The notes: a model not told the origin generated them from the letters alone. Positions 42,235-50,937 are shown, numbered from the stretch's first letter. The stretch: 64,000 nucleotides of DNA from Clostridiales bacterium (GCA_009911365.1 QXXF01000021.1:1-64000), one strand, 5' to 3'. Program-made: numbers and translations.

Positions 42235-42696
42235 ATGAATTTGAGTACAGCATACGATATCTATCGATTCGCCAAACCGAATAAACAGGAATTGTCGAAT
42301 ATAGACTATTTTGAACCCTTTGATTATTTATCGGTTTATGATACTGATGGAGAACAGATCAATGAATATATAAGACTATTCTGATGTGATGATAAAGAAG
42401 TTGCCAACATTATTAATAGTAAATTTGTTGCAGGCATTGTATTGCCTGAAAAAACAATGGATTATGAAAAAATGTATCGTGGACTTGGATTTGATGAAAA
42501 GGCAATACCTGAAAAAAGAGTTCACTTAAAGTCTGGTAATGGATATACAGTTTCATATACGGATGGCAATCAAATAATAAGCACAAATTATGATGATTTA
42601 CAATGCTACCAGATCACTGTTCCAAGGGAATGTGTAGCGATAAAGATGGAATATTTGTGGAATAGTGAAGATAAGGATTTGATTATCCTCGGTTAG
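42235..42696 (+). pseudogene. Unrecognised gene with an in-frame TGA
   Basis: From the ATG at 42235 (after GAAGGAAGGAG) one frame runs 153 codons to a TAG at 42694, interrupted by a single TGA at 42382. The start reads MNLSTAYDIYRFAKPNKQEL and after the TGA it continues CDDKEVANIINSKFVAGIVL. The 3' end is fused to the helicase remnant, so the C-terminus is probably truncated. Family unknown; the YDIYRFAKPN start suggests a nuclease or helicase-associated protein but this is a guess. Confidence 0.45.
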
Positions 42697-43349
42697 ATAC
42701 ATTATTTATGGCGATGCCAGTATCGGCTTGAAATATAGTGGAGCAATATGCAGGAAGATTGAATCGTGATTACGAAGGCAAGGAAGAAGTAATTGTATAT
42801 GATTATGTCGATAGTCATATCCCTATGTTTGACAACATGTATGCGAAAAGGCTTAAAGCATATAAACAGATTGGGTATGAGGTTTATACGGGAATAAAAG
42901 GTAAAAAACAAACTGCAAACGCTATCTTTGGCGGAGATAATTATGTAGAAGTATTTCAAAGAGACTTGCTTGAAGCAGATAATAACATTATCATTTCAAG
43001 TCCGGTAATTAGTGGCTCAAAAGTATATGAATTGATTCGTTTGCTTAAAGATAAACAGGTAAATGGAGTTGACGTTACGATAGTGACATGGGAACCGGAT
43101 TCTTATGGTTTTGGCGATGCAGGCTTCTGGATGAAGTTGCACGAAGAAATAAGGCAAGCTGGATTTTATATAAAGAATGTTGGAGATTCATGTGAGCATT
43201 TTTCCATTATAGACCAGAATATTGTTTGGTATGGCAATATTAACATATTAGGTAATGCGAAGTTAGAGGATAGCATGATGCGTTTGGAAAGTAAGGAAAT
43301 TGCTGCAGAATTGATGGAGATAACCTTTGGAGAGAAAAATATAAGTTAA
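42675..43349 (+). pseudogene. C-terminal remnant of SF2 helicase with PLD-like domain
   Basis: The stretch begins mid-gene with GFDYPRLDTLFMAMPVSA (helicase motif V), meets a TGA at about 42732, then continues VEQYAGRLNRDYEGKEEVIV (motif VI), a linker, and a phospholipase-D-like domain (NIIISSPVISGSKVYELIRL; SIIDQNIVWYGNINILGNAK; EDSMMRLESKEI). The HKD His/Lys appear changed (CEHFSIID). Such helicase-PLD proteins occur in defence and TOTE-type conflict loci. The helicase N-terminal two thirds are missing. Confidence 0.65.
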
Positions 43350-43364
43350 AACAGGAGGTAGAAA

Positions 43365-43739
43365 ATGTTATTTTTATGTTATCCAAAATGTTCAACTTGT
43401 CAGAAAGCCAGGAAATGGCTGGATAAATACAATATAGAATATACAGAGCGTCATATTGTGGAGGATAATCCGACTTATGACGAATTAAAGGCATGGTATA
43501 AGCAAAGCGGTTTGCCGCTCAAGAAATTTTTTAATACCAATGGATTAGTTTATAAAGAAATGCAGTTAAAGGATAAGCTACCGTCAATGAGTGAAGAGGA
43601 ACGGTTAAAGTTGCTTGCTACGAATGGGATGCTCATAAAGCGCCCGATGGTGATATGCGAGGATAAAGTCCTTGTTGGTTTTAAGGAAACTGAGTGGGAA
43701 GTGCTTAAAAATAAAAAGGATAAAAAGATGTGCCAATAA
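43365..43739 (+). CDS. Spx/ArsC-family protein
   Basis: A 124-residue thioredoxin-fold protein of the ArsC/Spx/YffB family. CSTCQKARKWLDKYNI carries a CxxC pair near the N-terminus (Cys9 and Cys12). The C-terminal KRPMVICEDKVLVGFKETEW is the family's conserved end. CxxC is typical of Spx-type proteins, but similar small ArsC-like proteins of unknown function are widespread. ACAGGAGGT precedes the ATG. It seems intact and lies right after the helicase remnant. Confidence 0.82.
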   Translation: MLFLCYPKCSTCQKARKWLDKYNIEYTERHIVEDNPTYDELKAWYKQSGLPLKKFFNTNGLVYKEMQLKDKLPSMSEEERLKLLATNGMLIKRPMVICEDKVLVGFKETEWEVLKNKKDKKMCQ

Positions 43740-44112
43740 AAAAGTGTTGCGGAATCTTCAAATTAACGATATATTTTCCTTAGTGGTATTTCAGGGCTAC
43801 GCCATAGTATTTTATCCGATCAGGGACACCTGCAAACCACTCGAACCATCATGAGTAAAGAAAATAGCTACTGGTACTGTTTTGGTACTAAAAGTTCTTG
43901 AAACGAGATGGAATAGAAATATTTAATACTAAAATGTATGGTAAAACACGAAGCAACATGCTCTGTTAAACAGAACTTTGCGGTTAGAATGAATTAAAAA
44001 TACAAATTTATGACAGTCATTTAAATGCGATTATCCTTACTGTCAAGAGGTTCACAGGCGTAAGATTGATTTTTAAACGGTTTAAATGACTGAAAAACTC
44101 CATATTAGAAAT
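43740..44112. other. Non-coding region with a 12-bp inverted repeat
   Basis: No supported gene. CAGTCATTTAAA (44014-44025) and TTTAAATGACTG (44081-44092) are perfect inverted arms 55 bases apart. The stretch contains many stops in all frames and looks like decayed DNA or an old element end. Confidence 0.5.
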
Positions 44113-44157
44113 CGCCCTTAGCTGTGGGCAAACACTCATGGCTAGGGGCGTTTTTCC
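44113..44157. terminator. Bidirectional terminator by the GNAT gene
   Basis: CGCCCTTAGC and GCTAGGGGCG pair around an 18-base loop and are followed by TTTTT on the plus strand. The arm overlaps the end of the GNAT gene on the minus strand. Confidence 0.65.
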
Positions 44158-44606
44158 ATAACATAATTCGTTAAGGGGACATTTGACCTGATTACTTGCT
44201 GTTTTTTAATAATAGTATATCCCCTGTGCAGAAAAAATGGTTTCGCAGTAATGGAAGCATGTGTGGTTATTTTTCTTGCTTGGAAAGCGTATTCCAGCTT
44301 ATCACAAATAGCGGTGGCGATCCCTTGATTTTGGTAATCCTTGTGGACATATAGCCTGTCGAGGTAACCTGTCCTGTCAATATCGCCAAACCCTATTATA
44401 ATGCCATCTTTCATGGCAACAAGCGAAAAATTTTCGGATAAAGATCGATTCCATCCCTCCATGTCCACATTGCCAGTTGCCCAGGCGTTCAACTGTTCAT
44501 CCGTATAGTCTTTTGCGTTTATAGAATGGACAGTTTGATAAAACAGTTTCGCCAAGTGTTTGCAATCAGAGGGTAGATATTTTCTGATAATCACGTTTTC
44601 TTGCAC
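44142..44606 (-). CDS. GNAT family N-acetyltransferase
   Basis: A 154-residue GCN5-related acetyltransferase. The acetyl-CoA loop region is LDRLYVHKDYQNQGIATAIC (Q/RxxGxG/A-type QNQGIA). The C-terminal HASITAKPFFLHRGYTIIKK is typical of YafP/ElaA-like small acetyltransferases. It starts at an ATG at 44606 with only a weak upstream RBS. Substrate unknown. Confidence 0.82.
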   Translation of the reverse strand: MQENVIIRKYLPSDCKHLAKLFYQTVHSINAKDYTDEQLNAWATGNVDMEGWNRSLSENFSLVAMKDGIIIGFGDIDRTGYLDRLYVHKDYQNQGIATAICDKLEYAFQARKITTHASITAKPFFLHRGYTIIKKQQVIRSNVPLTNYVMEKRP

Positions 44607-44964
44607 CTACCAATCAGTAAATATTTGCGATAGCTCTTCTGTGGCTTTGCCTTGTTTATTATGTACGGAATATCAACAGAGTCTACCGCTAAAAAAGAAT
44701 CGGCGTAGCCAGCTTTGTTCTACCATATCAATGCTAGGTATGTCAAGAGTCTGCGCCAGACGCATATCGGCACTCCATTCAGAGAATTAAAAAATCTTAT
44801 AATTTCATGTATACTTGGAAAAAGGAATTAGACTAAGAAAAGGGATAGATGAAGCAATATGCTTGATAGATGATTCTTATATCCACACAAGAGGCCTTAT
44901 CCTTTGCCGTGAAATTACAAGCTTGAATTGAAATTTATAGCGATAAAGAGTAGGCATTTAAAGG
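44607..44964. other. Gap with gene debris
   Basis: On the minus strand two frames give DMRLAQTLDIPSIDMVEQSW and VDSVDIPYIINKAKPQKSYR, probably parts of one broken gene that I cannot identify. AT-rich DNA follows to the HNH gene. Confidence 0.3.
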
Positions 44965-45016
44965 ATGTGTGAATCAAAATCGCCAAACCCCATGGACTTA
45001 CTCGAGGACAAACCCC

Positions 45017-46132
45017 ATGCAGCTACCATATTCAGAAACCCTAGAAATCCAATACCTAAGCCGACTATTCGACAACACCAGCGAATGCTACAAATTTTTC
45101 TGGTTCCAGGCGATCATTTCCAAAGTGCTGGAAGGAAAGGACTGCCTGTCCTATGAAGAATTGATCAACGAAATGATTGCGGACGCATGGTACATGGTCA
45201 CAGAATATCATCTAAATTTAGGTCCAAGTGACACCTTAGAGGCCTTAGTGCGCGATCTGCGGGAAAAGTCCCAGTTGAAATCCTCAGAAAAGAAAGAGAA
45301 CATACTAAACTATTTGAAAAATTGCGCAGATCGAGAAGTGGAAAAACGGAAACGAACATTGACCAAAAATGTCCCCTACAGACTTCAAGCGCCATTCATG
45401 GAGAAACTGAAAGGTGAGGAGTGGAGCGTGTCCGAAAAAACATTGATTGTCAAAATCAATGAGGAAAAAGGCCTGATTTATCGTTTCGAAACATTGAAAG
45501 GCATGCGCACCATCATCCAGATCAGCCCGGAATGGGTCGAGTACATACATCAGAACCAGGAAATCATAAAGGGATGGCTCCAGTACCACATGATCCTATA
45601 TTTGCAGAGACGTAACCCAAGCGTCCCAGGAATCGCGGACAAGCTGTATCCGCCGCAGGAACGAAAACTGGAAAAGGTTAAAAAATATTGGAAACTGCTG
45701 TTATCGATCCAACCCATCCAAGCAATATATGGGCATGTGAAGCTGACAGACCAGGATATTTCCATCGATCATTTTGTACCGTGGTCCTATGTGGCTCACG
45801 ATGAGTTTTGGAACCTTCACCCAACCACGAAGAGCATAAACAGCAGCAAAAACAACAACTTGCCGGATTGGCGGACCTATTTTCCGCAGCTTGCTCAATT
45901 AGAATACGCCTCCTATCAGGCTTTATGGAAATACGATAAAGTACGTAATGAATTTGAAAAATGCGCCAAAGAACATCTGAACAGCGATAAGATTCGCAGA
46001 AAAATTTACCGAGAAGGTCTGGACTACACGATATTTTTTAAAGAACTAGAAGATGTGGTGCAGCCAGTGTATCAATCAGCGAAAAACTGCGGCTTTCAAA
46101 ACTGGGTTTACACAGGGGAACCATCCAAATGA
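45017..46132 (+). CDS. HNH endonuclease domain protein
   Basis: A 371-residue protein with a helical N-terminal part and an HNH-type motif near residue 250: DHFVPWSYVAHDEFWNLHPT followed by TKSINSSKNNNLP. The Asp-His, Asn and the later NSSKNN fit a zinc-free or beta-beta-alpha-metal HNH nuclease. I take the ATG at 45017 after GAGGACAAACCCC; in-frame GTG at 44969 is possible. Its stop overlaps the ATG of a methyltransferase gene by 4 bp, so the two act together. A role in DNA cleavage, perhaps in defence, is inferred from the pairing and the setting. Confidence 0.8.
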   Translation: MQLPYSETLEIQYLSRLFDNTSECYKFFWFQAIISKVLEGKDCLSYEELINEMIADAWYMVTEYHLNLGPSDTLEALVRDLREKSQLKSSEKKENILNYLKNCADREVEKRKRTLTKNVPYRLQAPFMEKLKGEEWSVSEKTLIVKINEEKGLIYRFETLKGMRTIIQISPEWVEYIHQNQEIIKGWLQYHMILYLQRRNPSVPGIADKLYPPQERKLEKVKKYWKLLLSIQPIQAIYGHVKLTDQDISIDHFVPWSYVAHDEFWNLHPTTKSINSSKNNNLPDWRTYFPQLAQLEYASYQALWKYDKVRNEFEKCAKEHLNSDKIRRKIYREGLDYTIFFKELEDVVQPVYQSAKNCGFQNWVYTGEPSK

Positions 46133-46797
46133 AACAAACAATAGCCTATTATAATGAAAACGCAGAAGAATTTTGCCAGACCACGCAAAATGCCGACATG
46201 CGTTTTTGCCGAGAAAAATTCTTGACCATCTTGCGGAAATCTGTAAACACCACTGATTTTCAAACCAATGGCAGATATATGAAGCCAGATGAGATCCACC
46301 AGTGCCAGAAAAGCAAAAATAAAATCCATATCTTAGACGCTGGCTGCGGCAGCGGTCGGGACGCAAAAGCCTTTTTAGACTTGGGCTACTGCGTAACAGC
46401 GCTGGACGCATCTGAAAAAGTCTGTCAACAGGCAGAAAAATTCATCAAACAAGAAGTGGTCTGTACACCCTTTGAAGAGATGGATTTTGTAGAATCTTTC
46501 CATGGGATCTGGGCTTGCGCGTCACTTTTGCATATCACCAAAAAACACATGACTGACGTATTGCAGCGGCTGCGGACCGCACTGAAAAAAGGCGGGATAT
46601 TGTACGCTTCGTTTAAATACGGCATAGGCGAACGGACGACTAATGGAAGATTTTTCAATGATTACACAGCGGATGAACTGGCGGCGCTGATCGCCAGTTG
46701 CCATTTTTCCATTGAAGAAATTTTTATTACCCAGGATGTCCGCCCAAACAGAGAGCATGAACCCTGGCTCAATGTGTTAGCCAGGAAAAGCCGATAG
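46129..46797 (+). CDS. Class I SAM-dependent methyltransferase
   Basis: A 222-residue Rossmann methyltransferase with motif I ILDAGCGSGRDAKAFLDLGY, the acidic residue VTALDAS after beta 2, and ASLLHITKKHMTDVLQRLRT as motif post-II. The N-terminal 65 residues (TIAYYNENAEEFCQTTQNAD) are like the Tehb/UbiE-type group. No DNA-MTase motif (D/N)PP(Y/F) is present, so it probably does not act on adenine or N4 cytosine of DNA. It is translationally coupled to the HNH gene. Confidence 0.85.
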   Translation: MKQTIAYYNENAEEFCQTTQNADMRFCREKFLTILRKSVNTTDFQTNGRYMKPDEIHQCQKSKNKIHILDAGCGSGRDAKAFLDLGYCVTALDASEKVCQQAEKFIKQEVVCTPFEEMDFVESFHGIWACASLLHITKKHMTDVLQRLRTALKKGGILYASFKYGIGERTTNGRFFNDYTADELAALIASCHFSIEEIFITQDVRPNREHEPWLNVLARKSR

Positions 46798-46808
46798 ATA
46801 CGGGATTT

Positions 46809-46961
46809 TTGCCTAAGATCACCAAAAAAGAGACCGCACAGGCCAATCAGGCCTTATTGCTGCAGGCAAAAGAGAGGGCAAAGCGCATCATAGAGGCATA
46901 CGTGAAAAATATAGGTGAACAACTAGGAGAAACATATACCGTAGAATGGGAAGACGCATAA
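46809..46961 (+). CDS. Possible 50-residue protein or gene remnant
   Basis: A frame from TTG at 46809 encodes LPKITKKETAQANQALLLQA, ending YTVEWEDA. It is helical and charged. No RBS is evident, and the frame is open some codons upstream into the methyltransferase end. It may be the tail of a lost gene of the HNH-methyltransferase unit. Confidence 0.3.
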   Translation: MPKITKKETAQANQALLLQAKERAKRIIEAYVKNIGEQLGETYTVEWEDA

Positions 46962-47021
46962 CGGTAAATCCCGTGATAACCCCCTTCATGGCATTTAAAC
47001 CAGAAAAAAATATAGATAATA

Positions 47022-47050
47022 TTTACTTTTATATATAAATATGGTAAAAT
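47022..47050 (+). promoter_or_regulatory. Promoter of the XRE regulator gene
   Basis: TTTACT (47022-47027), 17 bases, TAAAAT (47045-47050), about 30 bases before the TTG start. Confidence 0.6.
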
Positions 47051-47081
47051 TATAAGCATATAGATGAAGGAGGGGGAGCCA

Positions 47082-47444
47082 TTGGAGCATCGACCAGAAT
47101 ATGATATCAAACAGATTGGGCGCAATCTAAAGCGTTTCCGGAAAGCAAAGAATCTTTCAATCGATGAAATCAAAGAATATCTTCGCTTGGGTTCCGTGCA
47201 GGCGGTCTATAAATATGAAAGAGGCGAAAATTACCCGCCGGCAGATGCCATGTTCGCCCTCATGGAATTATATGAAATCAGCCTGGGGGATCTCCTTTAT
47301 AGCTGTGAAGAAGCACAGGAAACATCCCTTTACGTGAAATTACCGGATCTGATTTCCATAGACATGGCGATTGCCCGGCATTGCATACGAGTGAAAAAAT
47401 ACCGCGGGCTTTATCTGAGACATACAGACAGCCTTGCCGGATGA
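47082..47444 (+). CDS. XRE-family transcriptional regulator
   Basis: A 120-residue protein with an N-terminal Cro/C1-type helix-turn-helix (IGRNLKRFRKAKNLSIDEIK, then LRLGSVQAVYKYERGENYPP). AAGGAGG lies nine bases before a TTG at 47082, which I take as start; the ATG at 47064 overlaps that RBS. The C-terminal 55 residues lack a known domain. It is a single gene, so it may control itself or the neighbouring accessory genes. Confidence 0.8.
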   Translation: MEHRPEYDIKQIGRNLKRFRKAKNLSIDEIKEYLRLGSVQAVYKYERGENYPPADAMFALMELYEISLGDLLYSCEEAQETSLYVKLPDLISIDMAIARHCIRVKKYRGLYLRHTDSLAG

Positions 47445-47569
47445 TATGAAGCCTTTGGAAGATCAAAGCAGCGAATCTCGCCTTTACACCCCAATCCTAG
47501 AAATTGGATATGGATATAGCTTCCATTAAACTTTGCCGTCAATGACAAACCTTAAAAAAGGTGATATCC

Positions 47570-47734
47570 TTGATTATACAAAAGGGGATTATCAAAAGGG
47601 AATTACAACTGCAAATCCGCGAAAAGATCTTTGAGGAAAAGCCAAGGCTATTACCAAAGGTCTTTTTGCGGCAGAAAGATTCGGAGAAAAATTTCAGTTT
47701 CCATTCCAAAATCTTAACCTCGATTTTCCCTTGA
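47570..47734 (+). CDS. Possible small basic protein
   Basis: A frame from TTG at 47570 (AAGG eight bases upstream) encodes 54 residues (IIQKGIIKRELQLQIREKIF and on), basic and helical at first. Its end overlaps the -35 box of the tadA promoter. No family is recognised and it may not be expressed. Confidence 0.22.
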   Translation: MIIQKGIIKRELQLQIREKIFEEKPRLLPKVFLRQKDSEKNFSFHSKILTSIFP

Positions 47735-47759
47735 TACAAACCTAAAAATATGGTAAAAT
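47731..47759 (+). promoter_or_regulatory. tadA promoter, very close to the start codon
   Basis: TTGATA (47731-47736), exactly 17 bases, TAAAAT (47754-47759). The tadA ATG at 47770 begins only ten bases after the -10 box, so the mRNA would have almost no leader. Confidence 0.7.
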
Positions 47760-47769
47760 CGTATGATAT

Positions 47770-48231
47770 ATGAGAAACTTTATGTCAGAGGCCTTGAAAG
47801 AGGCAAAGATTGCTTATACCCTTGAGGAAGTCCCAATTGGAGCAGTGGTGGAAAAGGATGGAGAAATCATAGGTCGGGGCCACAATCTGACCGAAACCCT
47901 GAAAGACCCCACCGCCCATGCGGAAATACTGGCTTTGAGAGAGGCTGCCAGACGCTTAGGGGGCTGGAGGCTGTCGGGCTGCGGCTTGTATGTCACGGCT
48001 GAACCATGTGCCATGTGCGCGGGAGCCATCGTATGGGCCCGGATCGAAAAACTTTTCATCGGCACCATGGACCCCAAGAGTGGAGCATGCGGTTCTGTTT
48101 TCAACATCCCCCAAGAGCCAAAGCTCAACCATTATGTAGAGATCGAGAGCGGAATCATGCGGCAAGAGTGTCAGGACATACTGAAAACATTTTTTAAAGA
48201 ACTTAGGAAAAAGAAGTCGGAGGAAATATGA
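47770..48231 (+). CDS. tadA: tRNA-specific adenosine deaminase
   Basis: TadA converts A34 to inosine in tRNA-Arg(ACG). The 153-residue product has the zinc-deaminase motifs HAEILALREA and EPCAMCAGAIVWARI with proton-shuttling Glu. The N-terminus RNFMSEALKEAKIAYTLEEV fits the family, so the start at 47770 is accepted although no RBS is seen; the promoter lies immediately upstream and translation may be leaderless. The stop overlaps the ATG of the next gene (ATGA). Confidence 0.93.
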   Translation: MRNFMSEALKEAKIAYTLEEVPIGAVVEKDGEIIGRGHNLTETLKDPTAHAEILALREAARRLGGWRLSGCGLYVTAEPCAMCAGAIVWARIEKLFIGTMDPKSGACGSVFNIPQEPKLNHYVEIESGIMRQECQDILKTFFKELRKKKSEEI

Positions 48232-49109
48232 CTATGAAAAGAATTGGCGCGATCTTATGCCTTTCCTTTATATTGGCTGTCATGTCAGCACCTATGTGCT
48301 TTGCGGCACAGGGCGGCTTGACTATAAAAGACCAATATCCAAAAGACGGAGCGACGGGCACTTCCGTAGAAAATGTCAGCGTCAAGATTTGGTTTGACCA
48401 GGATGTGCGGCCAGAGACTCCAGAGATCCGCAAAGCTAACAAAGCCAAAGTAAAGCTAGTAGATAATAAAGGAAAAGAACTTCCTATTTATGTAGCGTAC
48501 AATCCAAAAGAAAAAGGCCAGATCATGGTATTGAGCAGCGATCAAGCCCAGATAAAGGATGACACGAAATATACCCTGACTATTGATCCAGGATTTCAGG
48601 CCACCAGCGGTGATACTCTAGCGACACAGGACAAAGTCGCGTTCACGACGTTAAACCGTACGCAGGCTACGACCGTCAATATGATCATGATGGGCGTGAT
48701 GATGGTGGGGATGATCTTTTTCACCTCCAAGAGCATGAAAAAACAGCAGGAAAAAGAACGTGCGAGCAAAGGCAAGACAGAAACCGTCAACCCATACAAA
48801 GAGGCAAAGCGTACTGGAAAATCTGTTGAAGAAATCGTAGAAAAAGACAAAAAGAACAAAGAAAAGCAGGCGGCCGCGGCGGCTCGGCGTGCGGAAAAAG
48901 AGCAGGAAGCGCTCGAAGATCTAGAAGAAAAGAAACCGACTTCCAACAACAAGCGGGTTGCGGGCCCAAGGCCAATTTCCGTTGCCGGAGGAAAATACAA
49001 AGCACCAAAGAAACCGCAAGCACAGAAACAAAACAACGGTACAAGGCCAAAGAATCAGACCGGCAAACAGCGAAACACGAAAAACAAATCAAAGAAAAAC
49101 AAAAAATAA
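48228..49109 (+). CDS. Secreted/membrane protein with Ig-like (Big_5) domain
   Basis: A 293-residue protein: signal peptide (KRIGAILCLSFILAVMSAPM), an outer Ig-like domain with KIWFDQDVRPETPEIRKANK and DDTKYTLTIDPGFQATSGDT (SbsA/Big_5 type, residues 30-145), one transmembrane helix (VNMIMMGVMMVGMIFFTSKS), then a very basic, Ala/Lys/Glu-rich cytosolic tail of about 120 residues with predicted coiled coil. The basic tail might bind nucleic acid. It is coupled to tadA by an ATGA overlap and has GGAGG before the ATG. Function unknown. Confidence 0.75.
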   Translation: MTMKRIGAILCLSFILAVMSAPMCFAAQGGLTIKDQYPKDGATGTSVENVSVKIWFDQDVRPETPEIRKANKAKVKLVDNKGKELPIYVAYNPKEKGQIMVLSSDQAQIKDDTKYTLTIDPGFQATSGDTLATQDKVAFTTLNRTQATTVNMIMMGVMMVGMIFFTSKSMKKQQEKERASKGKTETVNPYKEAKRTGKSVEEIVEKDKKNKEKQAAAAARRAEKEQEALEDLEEKKPTSNNKRVAGPRPISVAGGKYKAPKKPQAQKQNNGTRPKNQTGKQRNTKNKSKKNKK

Positions 49110-49136
49110 AAATGATGGAATCGAAGATTCCTGGAT

Positions 49137-49167
49137 AAAATGAGCGGGAATGTTCCGCTCATTTTTC
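49137..49167 (+). terminator. Terminator after the Ig-like protein gene
   Basis: AATGAGCGG and CCGCTCATT form a stem around GAATGTT, followed by TTTC. The base continues with AAA/TTT. Confidence 0.75.
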
Positions 49168-49186
49168 ATAACGTAGGAGAGTCTCT

Positions 49187-50137
49187 ATGAAACAAATACA
49201 AATCAAATCCTATGGAAAAATCAACCTTTGCCTAGATGTCCTGCGCAGACTGGAAAACGGATATCACGAGGTGGAAATGGTTATGCAGCAGATCCTTCTT
49301 CATGATGATGTATCCGTAAAGTGGAAGAACCCGGCTGTGAATGAAATCCGCGGTCAGAAACGTCCCGTTGATATCGAAGTATCGACCAATCGCCCATGGC
49401 TTCCTAGAGACGAACGAAATCTGGCCTATAAGGCCGCCGCGCTCATGGCAGAGCTTTATGGCAGGGGAAGGCAGGGGAAGATCCGCATTGATATCAAAAA
49501 AAGGATCCCCGTAGCAGCGGGATTAGCCGGCGGCAGCGGAAACGGAGCTGCTGTGATTCATGCGCTCAATGCTCTATGGGAACTAGGGCTGGATGTGCCG
49601 GAGCTTTGCGCTGTAGGCCGCCAGTTAGGGTCCGACATTCCTTTTTCTATCATGGGACAAGCCAAAACAAACCTCAGCCTTGGTCTGAGCAATGATCCCA
49701 TGGCCGCTCACTGCGCGTTAGCTAGGGGGACTGGCACTGACTTGGAACCGCTTTCAAAAGGACTGAAAAGCCATCTGGTTTTGGCAAAGCCGCCCATCGG
49801 CGTTTCCACGGCAGAAGTCTATCAGGGCCTGCGATTAGACCAGATCAAAGAGCGGCCCAACATTGAAGAACTCGTGGAAGCTTTAGCCAAAAAAAGGTTT
49901 AAGACAATTCAAAAAAATATGGTAAATGTACTTGAAAATTTCACGCTTACAAGGTATCCTAATGTTATGCATACAAAGAACAAAGTGCGGAGTCTGCTGA
50001 AAAAAAATCCAGTGCTGATGAGCGGAAGCGGGCCGACGATTTTTGCTTTATGCAGAAGCAGAGAAGAAGCACAGACTGCTTGCGAAACGTTAAAAGTATA
50101 TTATAAGGAAACGTTTTGGACCAGGACAACCTGTTAG
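49187..50137 (+). CDS. ispE: 4-diphosphocytidyl-2-C-methyl-D-erythritol kinase
   Basis: IspE phosphorylates CDP-ME in the MEP isoprenoid pathway. The 316-residue GHMP kinase shows KSYGKINLCLDVLRRLENGY at the N-terminus, the ATP loop PVAAGLAGGSGNGAA (residues about 105-120), and the C-terminal GSGPTIFALC motif. Slightly longer than usual. AGGAGAG precedes the ATG. The GntR gene follows after 16 bases, probably in one transcript, a common pair in Clostridia. Confidence 0.94.
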   Translation: MKQIQIKSYGKINLCLDVLRRLENGYHEVEMVMQQILLHDDVSVKWKNPAVNEIRGQKRPVDIEVSTNRPWLPRDERNLAYKAAALMAELYGRGRQGKIRIDIKKRIPVAAGLAGGSGNGAAVIHALNALWELGLDVPELCAVGRQLGSDIPFSIMGQAKTNLSLGLSNDPMAAHCALARGTGTDLEPLSKGLKSHLVLAKPPIGVSTAEVYQGLRLDQIKERPNIEELVEALAKKRFKTIQKNMVNVLENFTLTRYPNVMHTKNKVRSLLKKNPVLMSGSGPTIFALCRSREEAQTACETLKVYYKETFWTRTTC

Positions 50138-50153
50138 CCAGAGAGGACGAAGA

Positions 50154-50831
50154 ATGTTAAACTTTGATATTCAAAATCACAGACCTCTGCGAGAAATCGT
50201 TTATGAGGAACTAAAAATGCAGATCTTGACCGGAAAAATCGTTCCCGGAACCAGGATGATGGAAGTAGAACTGGCAGAAGATATGGGGGTCAGCAGAACT
50301 CCGATTCGCGAAGCGATCCGGAAACTGGAAAAAGAGGGCTTGATTACGATCGAACCTCGGCGCGGTGCGTATGCTTCTCAAATATCCGTAAAAGATATGG
50401 TGGATATTCTGGAAGTTAGGCAGGATATGGAGGGCCTTGCTGCGTTTTTTGCTGCGTCTCGCATGAACGAAGAACAAATGAAAGAACTAAAACGGGCATC
50501 TGACTCATATAATCTGGCAGTAGCAGAAGGCAACACTGACAATATGATCGCATATGACACCAGGTTTCATAGGATTATTGTGGAATCCTGCAATAACAGC
50601 ATTTTGGTGCATATGATCGAGCAGCTGCAAGAGCTGGTGCTGCGTTTTCGTTATATCTATTACGGCGAATTTCGGCGGGCTGAAAACATGCCAGAAGAGC
50701 ACTGTCAGATTATGGAAGCAATTCGAGATGGCAGGGCAGAGGATGCCAGAGCTGCCGCTGACCTCCACATAGATCGGTTGAAAGAAATGGTCGTACAGGA
50801 TGGAATGCAGCAGCAACAGCTACAGAAATAA
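50154..50831 (+). CDS. GntR/FadR-family transcriptional regulator
   Basis: A 225-residue regulator: N-terminal winged helix (LREIVYEELKMQILTGKIVP; GVSRTPIREAIRKLEKEGLI) and C-terminal FCD ligand domain with metal-binding His residues (DTRFHRIIVESCNNSILVHM; EHCQIMEAIRDGRAEDARAA; DLHIDRLKEM). AGAGAGGACGA precedes the ATG. Ligand and targets unknown. It lies after ispE and before aroK. Confidence 0.9.
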   Translation: MLNFDIQNHRPLREIVYEELKMQILTGKIVPGTRMMEVELAEDMGVSRTPIREAIRKLEKEGLITIEPRRGAYASQISVKDMVDILEVRQDMEGLAAFFAASRMNEEQMKELKRASDSYNLAVAEGNTDNMIAYDTRFHRIIVESCNNSILVHMIEQLQELVLRFRYIYYGEFRRAENMPEEHCQIMEAIRDGRAEDARAAADLHIDRLKEMVVQDGMQQQQLQK

Positions 50832-50937
50832 GCCGCTTTCTGTGAAATCTTCAAAAGCTGTATGTCGCCTCACGAAGCATTCAGTGAAAATGCTGGGCTG
50901 ATGCAGGCGCAGGCCTATTTGAGATCCTCAGGATCTT

